Below are positions 1 through 10,468 of a stretch of DNA of 64,000 bases, in pieces. Under the pieces are notes generated by a model. It was given only the letters and a program-made list of their open reading frames with translations. It searched no databases and was not told where the DNA came from. The position numbers were made by a program, and so were the translations under genes. How positions within the stretch are numbered: position 1 is the first letter of the stretch; each line of letters opens with the position of its first letter. Source of the stretch: Microglena sp. YARC (lineage: Eukaryota > Chlorophyta > Chlorophyceae > Chlamydomonadales > Chlamydomonadaceae); NCBI GenBank assembly GCA_022414725.1, contig CM039464.1, positions 2,007,893-2,071,892 of the forward strand, in the 5' to 3' direction.

Positions 1-59
1 GGGTGGGGTTGTTGAGGTGGGGTGGTGGAGTGAGGGGTGGTGGAGGTGGAGTGGTGTAC

Positions 60-690
60 GTGGATTGGTGTAGGTGGTTGTGTTGAGTGCTTGTCTGTCG
101 CTTGGTGTGAATAGCGGTTGCTACATTGTATGTACAATCATATACCTTTTAATGAACTACATTGGCAGGAGTGTGTTCAATGAATGGCGGTTGCTACATT
201 GTGTGTACAATCATATACCTTTTAATGAGCTACATTGGCAGGAGTGTGTTTATTGCTTCTCCGTTGCTTCATGTAGCCCGTTTGAGTGATACCATTGGTC
301 TAGCGGCACACCAAATCGCTTAAACGAAGCGGGGTCGGGGGTTCGATTCCCCGATTGCTTGGTGTGAATAGCTGTTGCTACGCCATGTGTACGATCATAT
401 ACTGTGTAATGAACTACATCGGCAGGAGTGTGTTCAATGAATGGCGGTTGCTACATTGTATGTACAATCAAATACCCCCCCCCCCCCCCCCCCCACCACC
501 ACACACACACACACCGCCATCCCGAACGCATCCTTCGCTTCCACCACCTCCACTGCCACCACCACCACCACCACACACTCACCCCACCACCCCCTCTCAC
601 AGTCATCAGCAGGAGTGTGTTGATTGCTTGTCTGGTACTAGGTGCCAACGGCTGTTGCAACACTATATGTACAACCACACCCCTCACTCC
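60..690. repeat. 73-bp tandem array with a tRNA-like insertion
   Basis: The phrase GGCAGGAGTGTGTT recurs at about 164, 237, 420 and 608, followed by a conserved stretch with GGTTGCTACATTGT. The unit is about 73 bp. The array is interrupted between 270 and 360 by a tRNA-like insertion and near 475 by a poly-C run. By analogy with the other arrays it may be the repeated edge of an exon lying left of the window, but no reading frame proves this. Confidence 0.75.
270..360 (+). tRNA. tRNA-like insertion (degenerate tRNA or tRNA-derived SINE head)
   Basis: An A-box (TGGTCTAGCGG) and a perfect B-box (GGTTCGATTCC) lie at tRNA-like spacing. Between them a 5-bp anticodon-type stem flanks the loop TAAACGA. 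The acceptor ends do not pair and loop position 33 is A rather than T, so a functional tRNA is unlikely. TTGCTT occurs at 264-269 and again at 355-360, so the block looks inserted into the surrounding 73-bp array. A pol III-derived retroposon fragment is the best reading. Confidence 0.45.
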
Positions 691-699
691 TGTACCCCA

Positions 700-1252
700 C
701 TCCACCTCCACCACCCCTCACTCCTGTACCCCACTCCACCTCCACCACCCCTCACTCCACCACCCCACCTCCACCACCCCACCCCTCACTCCACCACCCA
801 CCACCACCATCCCACCCCTCACTCCACCACCCCTCACTCCACCACCCCACCCCTCACTCCACCACCCCACCACCACCCCACCCCTCACTCCACCACCACA
901 CCACCACCATCCCACCCCTCACTCCACCACCCCACCACCACCCCACCCCTCACTCCACCACCCCACCACCATCCCACCCCTCACTCCACCACCCCACCAC
1001 CACCATCCCCCCTCACTCCACCACCCCACCACCACCATCCCACCCCTCACTCCACAACCCACCACCACCATCCCACCCCTCACTCCACCACCCCACCACC
1101 ACCATCCCACCCCTCACTCCACCACCCCACCACCACCCCACCCCTCACTCCACCACCCCACCACCACCATCCCACCCCTCACTCCAACACCCCACCACCA
1201 CCACCCCTCACTCCACCACCCCACCTCTACCACTCAACCTCTACCACTAAAC
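700..1252. repeat. C-rich minisatellite
   Basis: Tandem variants of CCCCTCACTCCACCACC and CCACCACCACCATCCCA with a period of roughly 20-40 bp. Open frames here encode only Pro/His/Thr strings and are not genes. A poly-C run at about 475-495 precedes it. Confidence 0.85.
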
Positions 1253-1560
1253 ACAGCTACTGAAACAAGCCGAAGCTGATTTGGAAGAAACTCAAGAGCG
1301 AGAGGAAAGAGAACACCCTGTGTCTAGCCAAGCCAAGCCAATCCAAGCCAAGCATAGCCAAGCCAAGCCAAGCCAAGCCAAGCAAAGCCAAGAAAGGCAA
1401 GCAAAGCCAAGCCAAGCCAGATAAAACTACAAGCCAACCCAGATCAAACTAATCACACCCAAATCCACCTCCACCCCCCCACCCCACACCCAAACCCCTA
1501 CCTCCACCAGGCCACCTCTACCTCCCCACCCCTCACTCCACCACCCCACCTCTACCACCC
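1253..1560 (+). repeat. 5'-edge copy of gene A exon 1, then (AAGCC)n and C-rich DNA
   Basis: Bases 1260-1315 read LLKQAEADLEETQEREEREH after an AG. They are a diverged duplicate of the start of the exon at 1566 (QMKQAEAELEESQERE). An AGCCAAGCCAAGCC run (about 1322-1425) and C-rich DNA separate the copy from the real acceptor. Confidence 0.7.
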
Positions 1561-1565
1561 CACAG

Positions 1566-1697
1566 CAAATGAAGCAAGCCGAAGCTGAGTTAGAAGAATC
1601 TCAAGAGCGGGAGAAGAGAGAAGGGAAGGCTCAAAAAGGATTTGTGTTCATTATGGAGCAATTTGATAAGATGATGCAAGCCGCCTCAACAATCCAG
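1566..1697 (+). CDS. Gene A exon 1 (internal; coiled-coil protein of unknown family)
   Basis: Forty-four codons between an acceptor (CCCCACAG) and a donor (CAG|GTGGGT), phase 0 at both ends. The first half is dense in Glu, Lys, Arg and Gln with heptad-like spacing (QMKQAEAELEESQEREKREG). The second half reads GFVFIMEQFDKMMQAASTIQ. The true start codon was not found and may lie left of the window. The donor edge is repeated three times just downstream (1698-1870). The exon is homologous to the next one, so the two are a tandem duplicate pair. No family recognised. Confidence 0.6.
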
Positions 1698-1873
1698 GTG
1701 GGTGGTGTGATTCATTGTTTACTGGCCAAGCCAAGCCAATCAAATCCAATCCAGGTGGGTGGTGTGATTCATTATTTACTGGCCAAGCCAAGTCAACCAA
1801 ATCCAATCCAGGTGGGTGGTGTGATTAATTGTTTACTGGCCAAGCCAAGCTAACCAAATCCAATCCAAAACAG
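1698..1873 (+). repeat. 3'-edge (donor) array of exon 1
   Basis: AATCCAGGTGGGTGGTGTGA plus intron sequence repeats three times at about 62-bp spacing. Each copy carries the last exon bases and an intact GTGGGT donor. Only the first is continuous with the exon body. Confidence 0.75.
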
Positions 1874-2008
1874 AAAAAAACAGATTGGAAACAAGAAGAA
1901 AAAGAGAAAAAAAGGAGTGAGAGAAGAGAGATCGAAAGGTACACAAAAGGATTTGAATTTATCATGGAGCAATTTGATCAGATGATGCAAGCAGCTTCAA
2001 CAATCCAG
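1874..2008 (+). CDS. Gene A exon 2 (tandem duplicate of exon 1)
   Basis: Forty-five codons, phase 0 at both ends, between acceptor AAAACAG and donor CAG|GTGGGT. The C-terminal part (GFEFIMEQFDQMMQAASTIQ) matches exon 1 at almost every residue. The N-terminal part has diverged but stays Lys/Glu-rich. Because both exons are open and phase-compatible, they could be spliced in series or be mutually exclusive. A cDNA would decide. Confidence 0.55.
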
Positions 2009-2039
2009 GTGGGTGGTGTGATTCATTGTTCACTGCCAT

Positions 2040-2367
2040 GTGTCCAACCAAGCCAAGCCCCTAAACCAACCCAATCCCCCAACCCCAACTCCTCCCAACC
2101 CCCAAATCCAACACCCCTAAACCAGCCCAATTCCCCAACCCCAACCCCTACTCCCAACCCCCAAATCCAACAACCCTAAACCAGCCCAATCCCCCAACTC
2201 CAACTCCTACTCCCAACCCCAAATTCAACACTCCTAAACCAGCCCAATCCCCCAACTCCAACCCCTACTCCCAACCCCCAAATCCAACACCCCTAAACCA
2301 GCCCAATCCCCCAACCCCAACTCCTTACCCTCAAATCCAACACCCCTAACCCAAACTTCCAACCTCC
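2040..2367. repeat. C-rich minisatellite in intron 2
   Basis: About five copies of a unit near 58 bp containing CCCCTAAACCAGCCCAATCC and CCCCAACTCCTACTCCCAAC. No coding signal. Confidence 0.75.
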
Positions 2368-2371
2368 AAAG

Positions 2372-2525
2372 GGGGCATACAGGAAATGGAAGTCCAATGG
2401 TGGCGCCCGATTGAAGAAACCAATACCGTGAGAAGGGCGTGCAGATGTCATAAACGAGTTTCAGTGGCTGTCACAACCACTTGGTGTGAAGCCTGTGCAA
2501 CACTTGCCCAAGTTGCAAATCTTTC
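2372..2525 (+). pseudogene. Decayed copy of gene A exon 3
   Basis: After CTCCAAAG the sequence repeats the start of the exon at 2604 (GAYRKWKS), then diverges and meets a TGA about 17 codons in. It keeps recognisable matches as far as the segment matching LPKL. The acceptor is intact but the body is not, so it is a decoy or pseudo-exon. Confidence 0.7.
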
Positions 2526-2603
2526 GACCCCCAAATCCTAATCAACCCCCCCTAAGACCCCAAACCAACCCAATCCTCCAACCCCAACTCCCAATCTCCA
2601 AAG

Positions 2604-2801
2604 GGGGCATACAGGAAATGGAAGTCCAAAGTCGGCACTCGATTGATGAAATCGAAACCGCGAGAGGGGCGTGAGGATGTCGTAAACGAGTTTCAGCGGC
2701 TGTCACAGACACTTGGAGTGACGTCCGGACCAAACTTGCCCAAGCTGACAGACAAGGAGTACAACCAAATGATTTATGGAAAGGATTGGCTACCCCCTGA
2801 G
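2604..2801 (+). CDS. Gene A exon 3
   Basis: Sixty-six codons, acceptor CCAAAG, donor GAG|GTATGG, phase 0 at both ends. It begins GAYRKWKSKVGTRLMKSK, is basic in the first 20 residues and then more mixed (EDVVNEFQRLSQTLGV). It ends KEYNQMIYGKDWLPPE. The composition is that of a folded protein, unlike the repeats around it. A 5' duplicate lies at 2372-2525 and a 3'-edge duplicate at 2895-2960 (LTDKGYNKIIYGKDWFPPE-like, followed by GTATGG). No domain recognised. Confidence 0.7.
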
Positions 2802-2894
2802 GTATGGATACGCATGCGGGCTTGCTCAGGTTGTATTTATATCGTAATTCTTTACATCATTTGCAAGCAGTTATACATGCCAGTTCAAGACACT

Positions 2895-2965
2895 TGTCTA
2901 AGCTGACAGACAAGGGGTACAACAAAATTATTTATGGAAAGGATTGGTTTCCGCCTGAGGTATGG
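2895..2965 (+). repeat. 3'-edge copy of exon 3
   Basis: Repeats the last ~20 codons of the 2604-2801 exon and its donor GAGGTATGGATA with several substitutions. Confidence 0.7.
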
Positions 2966-3094
2966 ATATACATGCACACTTGATTAAGTTGTATTCGATA
3001 TCGTAATAATTATATTTTACTTTCAATCATACATACATGAAAGTAGTATAAATGGTTTATATTGAAATGAGACGATTTATACTGTAAACAGCAG

Positions 3095-3625
<531 letters not shown>

Positions 3626-4140
3626 ATAATAATAAACTGGTATTGAATAGAGGAACACTTGGGGGAACACCCTACTTCCACTCCCATGTCATTCTGAGGG
3701 ATAGAAAAAAAGCGCCTGGAAAGTACCTAATTTTTTGAAAATTCCAGATTTTTTCCCTCGACCCCCCCCCTCCCTCCTCGGCCCCAAACTCTTGAGGACC
3801 AGCACTTTTTTCTACTGGGCCAAATTAAGAGATACAACAGGCTTCTTCTTCCTCATAGTGATATCTACAAAGTTGGGTGATGATGTCATTTTTGTTCGAA
3901 GTTGCCCCCCCCTTGTATTGGATTGATTAATAGTGTAAATAGTGTAAATTTAATTGATGAATAGTGTAAATAGTGTAAATAGTGTATATTGGATTGATTA
4001 ATAGTGAAATAGTGTAGACTGTAATTATATGATTGATATTATAAATAATGTAACATTATCGTTTGTTCCATGATATCATGTTTTATACTGTGCATGGTAA
4101 CACATTATTGCATAGGATAGGCTCTGTGCAGTCAGTCGAG
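3626..4140. other. Intron sequence, no gene seen
   Basis: Mostly unique DNA at 3650-3925 with two poly-C runs (about 3762 and 3905), then an AT-rich short repeat of TAGTGTAAATAGTGTAAAT to about 4060. No convincing splice-flanked open frame. Confidence 0.5.
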
Positions 4141-4149
4141 ATTATAGGA

Positions 4150-4828
4150 TTTATTAATTACAAGGATCCTGTACTGCTCATGTACTGCTCGTGTACTGCT
4201 CTTACATGGGCAGTGCAATAGCAGTACCATGCAAGCTACCGAGCTAGTGATCAGCTATACAGGTAAGTCAACATGAGGGGTGAGTACTGCTCGTGTACTG
4301 CATATTTACTGATGTTGTACTGCTCATGTACTGCTCATGAACTGCTCTTGTGCAGATCCCGCACTGGTGCCCCTTGGTCCCCACCACACAGGGGCAGGAA
4401 CAACAATATCTTGCACTGCTCTCCCTTAGTCCCTGATCCCGCACTGGTCCCCCTTGGTCCCTACCATGCAGGAGTATGAACAGGGACATCTAGTACTGCT
4501 GTTGTATTGCTGTTGTACTACTATTGTCTGATCACTCAACTGTCCCCCCTTGGTCCCCACCACACAGGGGCAGGAACAGCAATATCTTGTACTGCTCTTG
4601 TACTGCTCTTGTACTGATCCTGCACTGGACCCCTTTGGTCCCCACCACACAGGAGCAGGAGAAGCGAGACGAGGAGCCTGCGGTTTTGGCGGAAGTACCT
4701 GCCACATAGGCTGAAGCAGCCAGGCTGTCAAAATGGCCATCAATACGACTGGATGACATGACCGACCCTGTGTTGTACTGCTCTTGTACTGATCCCGCAC
4801 TGGCCCCCCATTGGTCCCCACACCTCAG
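4150..4828 (+). repeat. 5'-edge (acceptor) array of exon 4
   Basis: GGTCCCCACCACACAGG plus GCAGGA recurs near 4375, 4545 and 4640, embedded in TGTACTGCTC repeats. The copy at 4651-4770 extends through most of the exon (EQEKRDEEPAVLAEVPAT then a TAG). The functional acceptor is the last member, CACCTCAG at 4821-4828. Confidence 0.75.
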
Positions 4829-5049
4829 GAGCAAGAGCAGCGAGACGAGGAAGCTGCGGTTGCGGCCGAGGTAGCTGCCACAGAGGCTGAAGCAGCCAGG
4901 CTGTCAAAACAGCCATCAATACGACTGGAAGACATGACTGACCCTATGGAAAAGATAAAGCGCGCGATGAGGGGTTTCATAGGACTTGAGAAGGCCGTCA
5001 CTGGGCCAAACCCGGTGACCAGTGTGACACTCCACCACTTGCTGTTCAG
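4829..5049 (+). CDS. Gene A exon 4
   Basis: Seventy-three codons plus two bases, acceptor CACCTCAG, donor TTCAG|GTAGGG; enters in phase 0 and leaves in phase 2. It starts with an Ala/Glu-rich helix (EQEQRDEEAAVAAEVAATEA), continues SIRLEDMTDPMEKIKRAMRG and GLEKAVTGPN, and ends VTLHHLLF. Both edges are amplified: acceptor copies upstream and donor copies downstream. The phase joins exactly to the next exon (AG + G). Function unknown. Confidence 0.7.
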
Positions 5050-5640
5050 GTAGGGGGTTTAGGGTTTAGGTTCACCAGTGTGATACTCCACCACCTGCTG
5101 TTCAGGTAGGGGGGTTAGGGTTTAGGGTTTAGGAAACACTACTCCACCACCTGCTGTTCAGGTAGGGGGGTTAGGGTTTAGGGTTTAGGATGCACCAGTT
5201 CAACACTCCACCACCTGAAGTTCAGGTAGGGGGTTTAGGGTTTAGGTTCACCAGTGTGATACTCCACCACCTGCTGTTCAGGCAGGGGGGTTAGGGTTTA
5301 GGGTTTAGGGTTTAGGATGCACCAGTTCGACACTCCACCACCTGAAGTTCAGGTATGGGTTTTTGGGTTTTGGGTGCAATAGTGGCTTCTCTGCAGGTGG
5401 GGGGTTAAAATTTAGGATGTACCAGTGTGACACTCCATCACCTGCTGTTCAGGTAGGGGGTTTAGGGTGCACTGGTGGCCTCTTTGCATGTAGGGGGTTT
5501 AGGTTTTAGGGCGCACTAGTGGCTTCTCTGCAGGTAGTAGGTTGAGGGCTTAGGGTGCGCGAGTGGCTTCTCTGATAATGTAGGGGGTTTAGGGTTTAGG
5601 GCGCACTAGTGGCTTCTCTGATGAGGTAGGGGAAGGCAGC
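5050..5640 (+). repeat. 3'-edge array of exon 4 carrying TTTAGGG telomere-like motifs
   Basis: ACTCCACCACCTGCTGTTCAG followed by GTAGGGGG repeats about seven times at 60-80 bp spacing. The intron part of each unit contains one to three TTAGGGTTTAGGG copies. Later members (5460-5640) keep only GTAGGGGGTTTAGGG plus AGTGGCTTCTCTG. Confidence 0.8.
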
Positions 5641-5900
5641 CCCCACTTAAGTTAGCCCCCACCTACCTAAACCCTAAACCCACTTAGATCCTACACCCTA
5701 AAAACACCTTAACCCTAAACCTTTGAATACAAACCAATACCACTAAACCCTAGACCCCCTTGACCCTTTATGTAAGTGGAGACTACCTCCCACCACACAC
5801 CCACCACATACACACACATACCCCCCCACCCCACCCCACCCCACCCCATTCTCCCCAGCTTCCCACCCAGCTTCCCAACCCACCCCCAACTTCTTTTCAG
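5641..5900. repeat. C-rich intron tail with reversed telomere-like motif
   Basis: CCCTAAACCC-type motifs occur at 5665-5755, opposite in orientation to the TTTAGGG units before them. A CACCCCACCCC tract and a pyrimidine-rich acceptor (TTCTTTTCAG) follow. Confidence 0.65.
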
Positions 5901-5979
5901 GGATGGGCTGGATATGGTGGAGTCTTTCGCAGCCGCCGCTCAGGGTAATGGAGAGGTGTCAAAACTGCTGCAGAAGAAT
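5901..5979 (+). CDS. Gene A exon 5
   Basis: One base plus 26 codons, acceptor TTCTTTTCAG, donor AAT|GTGAGT. It completes the split Arg codon of exon 4 and reads DGLDMVESFAAAAQGNGEVS then KLLQKN; it ends in phase 0. Probably helical. Its last 35 bases are the seed of the long downstream array. Confidence 0.7.
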
Positions 5980-7081
5980 GTGAGTTGGTTGGCACCCCCC
6001 TGTACTGAGGACACTAAGAATTCAAATTGTAATAATAACGTAATTTGTAATAAATGCTTTATTTTGCTCAGGGTAATGAAGAGGTGTCTAAACTGCTCCA
6101 GAAGAATGTGAGTTGGTTGGCACCCCCCTGTAATGCAGACATAAAAAATTCAATTTGTAATAAATTATGTATTCTTTAATACATAATTTATTTTTTAATA
6201 AATACGTTAATTTGCTCAGGGTAATGGAGAGGTTTCTAAAGTGCTCCAGAAGAACGTGAGTTGGTCGGCACCCCCCTGTACGGTGGGCATGAATAATTAA
6301 TTTTGAAATAAATAATTTAATTTGTAATACTGTTTAACAAATAATTTAATTTGCTCAGGGTAATGGACAGGTGTCTGAACTGCTCTGGAAGAATATGAGT
6401 TGGTTGTACTGCTCCAGGAGAATGTGAGTTGGTTGTACTGCTCCAGACAGATGTGAGTTGACACTGTACTGCTCCAGAAGAATGTGAGTTTTGATTGTAC
6501 TGCTCCAGAGGAATGTGAGTCGATTGTGCTGCTCGAGATTTGTGTGAGTTGATTGTACTGCTTCAGAAGTTTGGAAGTTGACACTGTTCTGCTCCAGAAT
6601 AATGTGAGTTGGTTGTACTGCTCCAGAATAATGATAGTTGGTTGTACTGCTCCAGAATCATGTGAGTTGGTTGTACTGCTCCAGAATAATGAGAGTTGGT
6701 TGTACTGCTCCAGAATCATGTGAGTTGATTGTTCTGCTCCAGAACAATGAGAGATGGTTGTACTGCTCCAGACGAATGAGAGTTGATTGTACTGCTCCAG
6801 AATAATGAGAGTTGGTTGTACTGCTCCAGAATCATGTGAGTTGATTGTTCTGCTCCAGAATAATGAGAGTTGGTTGTACTGCTCCAGACGAATGATAGTT
6901 GATTGTACTGCTCCAGAATAATGAGAGTTGGTTGTACTGCTCCAGAATCATGTGAGTCGATTGTACTGCTCCAGAAGTTTGGTAGTTGACACTGTTCTGC
7001 TCCAGAATAATGTGAGTTGTTTGTACTGCTCCAGAGTATGTGAGTTGATTGTATTGAACCCTGCACCCTGCTTTGTTGCAG
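5980..7081 (+). repeat. 3'-edge array of exon 5
   Basis: Three further near-complete copies of GGTAATGGAGAGGTGTCTAA to AAGAAT|GTGAGT lie at about 6070-6107, 6220-6256 and 6358-6394. Then comes an array of about twenty shorter units (about 30-35 bp) of TTGTACTGCTCCAGAATAAT then GTGAGT, up to 7060. The short unit is a truncated version of the same donor edge. Confidence 0.8.
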
Positions 7082-7264
7082 GTGTCTATGATAACAAGGA
7101 ATCGAATTGTTGAAGAGGTGAAGATCCTTGCCAGAGAATCGAAGGCTGCAGAGGAGGAAGAAGAGAGGTTGGAGCTGGAGGCCAAGTCACTGTTATGTTT
7201 GCAAAGGCAGGGGCATGCTGTGGATGAGAATGCAGAGAGTTTGGAGCTGGAAAACAGGGCACGG
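7082..7264 (+). CDS. Gene A exon 6
   Basis: Sixty-one codons, acceptor TTTGTTGCAG, donor CGG|GTATGT, phase 0 at both ends. It begins VSMITRNRIVEEVKILARES, then an acidic heptad-like run (KAAEEEEERLELEAKSL), then LQRQGHAVDENAESLELENR. The last 50-60 bases form the unit repeated downstream to 7820, so the true 3' end could be a later copy (for example near 7820). A MITE sits immediately after the donor. Confidence 0.6.
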
Positions 7265-7472
7265 GTATGTTTCAGGGTACTACTAAGCGCGTGCGATAGC
7301 GCGATTTCGCGCGCGATTTTTGAGCCCCACTGCGCGTTTCGCGCTTTTTTTTCAACCCACTGTGGGCGCAGCGCGCAGTTTTTGCGTTTTTTGCACTACA
7401 AAGAGCTGACCAATTTGACGTTTGTGCGCTTTAAGCGCTGACCAATTTGGCAAGAAGTACCCTGGTATGTTT
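7265..7472 (+). mobile_element. hAT-like MITE family 1, inserted at a splice donor
   Basis: The element is 7273-7464 (192 bp), beginning CAGGGTACTACT and ending with the inverted AGAAGTACCCTG. The 8-bp direct repeats GTATGTTT lie at 7265-7272 and 7465-7472. An 8-bp duplication with CAGGG termini is typical of the hAT superfamily. There is no transposase, so it is non-autonomous. The interior is rich in GCGC palindromes and ends GCGCTGACCAATTTGG. Homologues lie at 38006-38192 and 45621-45815. Confidence 0.85.
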
Positions 7473-7835
7473 GTAAGGGCACAGGCATGATGTGGATCAG
7501 GATTAGGATGAGGAGATGTTGGATCTGGAGAGAAGTGCACGGGTGTGTTTGCAAGGGCACGGGCATGATGTGGATGAGGATGAGGATGAGGAGAGGTTGG
7601 ATCTGGAAAGAAGGGCACGGGCATGATGTCGATGAGGGTGAGGATGGGGAGAGGTTGGATCTGGAGTCAAGGGCATGGGTTTGTTTACCAGGGCACGGAC
7701 ATGCTGTGGATGAGGTTGATGTTGGATATAGAGTCAAGGGCATGGGTGTGTTTGCAGGGGCACGGACATGCTATGGATGAGGGTGAGGAGGAGGAGAGGT
7801 TGGAGCTGGAGTCAAGGGAACCTTTTGGGTGGGGG
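7473..7835 (+). repeat. 3'-edge array of exon 6
   Basis: About five copies of a 65-75 bp unit of the type GGGCACGGGCATGATGTGGA then GAGAGGTTGGATCTGGA. They match the end of the exon at 7082-7264. The array resumes right after the MITE, which therefore interrupts it. Confidence 0.75.
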
Positions 7836-8812
7836 TGGGGGTGGGATTGGGGGGCTCTCCCAACTATTCTTTCAGTCAGTGCTTGTGGTGGTGTTTGTTT
7901 AGGGGGCTGCTGGCGCGAACAGTTGCAGTGGCAGTGCCACCCAAACTCTTGGTTATGAGCGCAACAGCACCCAGAGTCGCTTTGCGGGGAGACTCGCTGG
8001 TAACACTGGCGTTTTGTTGGGGTGCGTCCAAAGGGGAGCTGAAGGGCACATTTTGTCATTTTAGGTTGTGCTTGTGACGGAATGATGACTCAACTGAAAA
8101 TGACTCAACTGAAAATGACTCAACTGAAAATATACATTTCATTTTAGGTTGTGCTTGTGACGGAATGATGACTCAACTGAAAATGACTCAACTGAAAATG
8201 ACTCAACTGAAAATGTACATTTCATTTTAGGTTGTGCTTGTGACGGAATGATGACTCAACTGAAAATGACTCAACTGAAAATGACTCAACTGAAAACGTA
8301 CATTTCATTTTAGGTTGCGCTTGTGACGGAATGATGACTCAACTGAAAATGACTCAACTGAAAGTGACTCAACTGAAAAAATACATTTCATTTTTGATTG
8401 TGCTTGGGACGGAACTTTTGGGCTGCGCTTTTGACTAAACTGAAAACGAAAATTTCCGCGCTGTGCCCAGAGGGGGTTCAAAATATTGCGTAAATTAAGA
8501 AGTCAGGCTCCAAAACCTTTCGCGCTACGGCGCAATAGCGCGCGTCATGAAGTAACCTGGTTGGAGCTGAAGTCAAGAGCACATTTTGTTTTTTAATCAA
8601 GGGCACAGGTAATAAATTAGCAACGCGTCACACACACACACAGTTGTTTTTTAATCAAGGGCATGGGTAATCAATTAACAAGCAATGAACCTTCAGGACG
8701 ACAAGTGGACAAGTTGTTTTTATAAACACTCCTTCCTGAAAAGGGGCAGCTGGCAGCAAGCGTGGATTTGAATTGAAATTTAACTTGAATTTAGATTTGA
8801 ATTTTGCTGCAG
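7836..8812. repeat. Intron 6 remainder: 83-bp array, MITE fragment, decayed exon 7 copy
   Basis: At 8068-8400 an 83-bp unit (GTGCTTGTGACGGAATGATG plus triple ACTCAACTGAAAATG) repeats about four times. Around 8450-8560 GCGC-rich sequence ending GCGTCATGAAGTAACCTGG resembles a diverged MITE family 1 end, also seen near 52420-52490. At 8690-8770 a degraded copy of the middle of exon 7 occurs (CAGGACGACAAGTGGACAAG, then CCTGAAAAGGGGCAG). Confidence 0.6.
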
Positions 8813-9046
8813 GGCTCAAGGCAAAGCTCCAATGTCATCACATCGAAGAAGCTCCAGGACGAGGAAGTGGACACTGCTTTGAATAAACACGCCTTTCTAA
8901 AAAGGGGCAGTAAGCTGCAAGCGATCAAACAAATGCAACAGCACATGGGCGGTAAACTGGCATCGTGGTTGCTGCAATATGACAAGAATATCAATCCGCT
9001 GACGTTCTCAAACAGGCGATCATCGTCTAACCAGTCCAGGGATCTG
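8813..9046 (+). CDS. Gene A exon 7
   Basis: Seventy-eight codons, acceptor TTTTGCTGCAG, donor CTG|GTGAGC, phase 0 at both ends. It reads GSRQSSNVITSKKLQDEEVD, then a basic helix (HAFLKRGSKLQAIKQMQQHM), then GGKLASWLLQYDKNINPLTF and a Ser/Arg-rich end. This is the most ordinary-looking protein segment in the window. I do not recognise the family. Copies of its 3' edge lie at about 12018-12052 and 14655-14690. Confidence 0.75.
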
Positions 9047-9095
9047 GTGAGCCTTCAAATGTTTTGTTTGTTGTTTATCTATGTATATAAATATA

Positions 9096-10468
9096 TCATG
9101 GTCGTGGTCGTGGTCGTGGTGTTGTCATCATCGCGTACCCACGTGCTATGGGCGTGCGAAGTGTAACCGACTTGCAACCGACTTTCCGTACACCCAAGTC
9201 TTCGCCCAGCAAAAAATTCAATTACCGAAACAGCAGATGCGCTAAGCTATGCGCTCGCGCTCATTTCATGTCCACCACTGCCTCCCATACTGTGACTGCA
9301 ATGAATTGCAATGAACTGAGTAAGGAGATCCTCTCCTCGGAGGTCATTTGCTGACCCTCAGATCGCTTTGCATGGCGCTCGGAATAATAGTTTCCAGTGT
9401 ATCGCTTCTTCACGGAGCGACCTGCGGCTCATGCTCCAGAACTTTCACTTCGGCTCATGATTCGGCTGGCCCTTGACTTTCACTTGGCTCACGCATGCGC
9501 ACTTGATTCTTCATCTCATAATTACATTCGCCATCTCATTATGCTATCACATCGCCTGATTCGTGATTGGAGGTACTTGACTTCCATTCTCCAGCCTCTC
9601 TGCAGGCTCTATTGATACATTCATCTTGCTGCGAGCTAAGATACTCGCACAGCTCATGGTATCTCTGCACGATCTATTTCCCTGCAACCCTGTGACGTTC
9701 TTCCGACTTCCGACTTCGTTCTTGCTGCGTGCTCCTTGCACCGCGTGCAATACCTCTTCAAGATCTTCCCCACCCCACAACATCTTCCCCACACCACACC
9801 ACTCCCACCCTGCAACGATAAGGTTATTTTCGCGCTGCGCTGTAGCGAGTGCGTGACAGAGTTGACCGAACGAAGGCCCTTTCGGGAAACAGCTTGCACG
9901 CCCAACCAGGTATCTATGTGCGAAGAGAAAGCTACAGGGTTGCTCTCGCGCAATTCCGATGTTTCAACCTGAGTCTGAAACTGCGCAGACGTTTGTTCGC
10001 AATTTCCAAAAGTCTTCGCATTTCCGTCTGACGAAACGTCCGAACGTCTGCGCGATTTCGAACTCAGCTGGAAATATCATCATCGCTTCTGTTAAACCCA
10101 TCTGCTAAAGTGGCCGAGAGAAGATCAGATTAATGGGAACGGAGAAGCAGGGAAGTACGTGTGGGTTGGCGGGTAAAGGGGGGAGGCAAATTTGAGATTG
10201 GGCCTGGGTCGAGGTTTGGGCAGAGTGGGGACTGTGTGTGTGTGTGTGTGGGTGGGTGGGTGGGTGGGTGGGGGGGTGGGGTGGGGGGGGGGAGGGGGGG
10301 CAGATGCGTCAGCATTTGAAGTGGGGAAAACATGATAACTGTGTTTATGAGAGGGGTGGAGGTGATGACATGTGTAGCCCATTCTGTAACCCAGCCCCAC
10401 GGGCACCCTATTATGATTGGGGTGGGGTGATGTGTGTCAGTGTGGCCATTGTTATATTACCGTACTAA
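9096..10468 (+). mobile_element. Helitron-like non-autonomous element, copy 1
   Basis: Starts A|TCATGGTCGTGGTCG and ends CCGTACTAA|T, matching the Helitron rule of 5' TC, 3' CTRR and insertion between A and T. The body is co-linear with copy 2 at 12924-14340 over nearly its whole length (for example GCGAAGTGTAACCGACTTGC near the left end). It contains GT and poly-G tracts near 10220-10300. No Rep/helicase is encoded. The terminal hairpin is decayed in this copy. Confidence 0.65.

Noticed and set aside
355..1279. Long Pro/His/Thr open frames near the window start
   Set aside because: Translations of a C-rich minisatellite in several frames; no splice context or amino-acid complexity.
5050..5640. 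True chromosome end
   Set aside because: TTTAGGG copies are interspersed with exon-derived sequence and followed by more coding exons, so this is interstitial.
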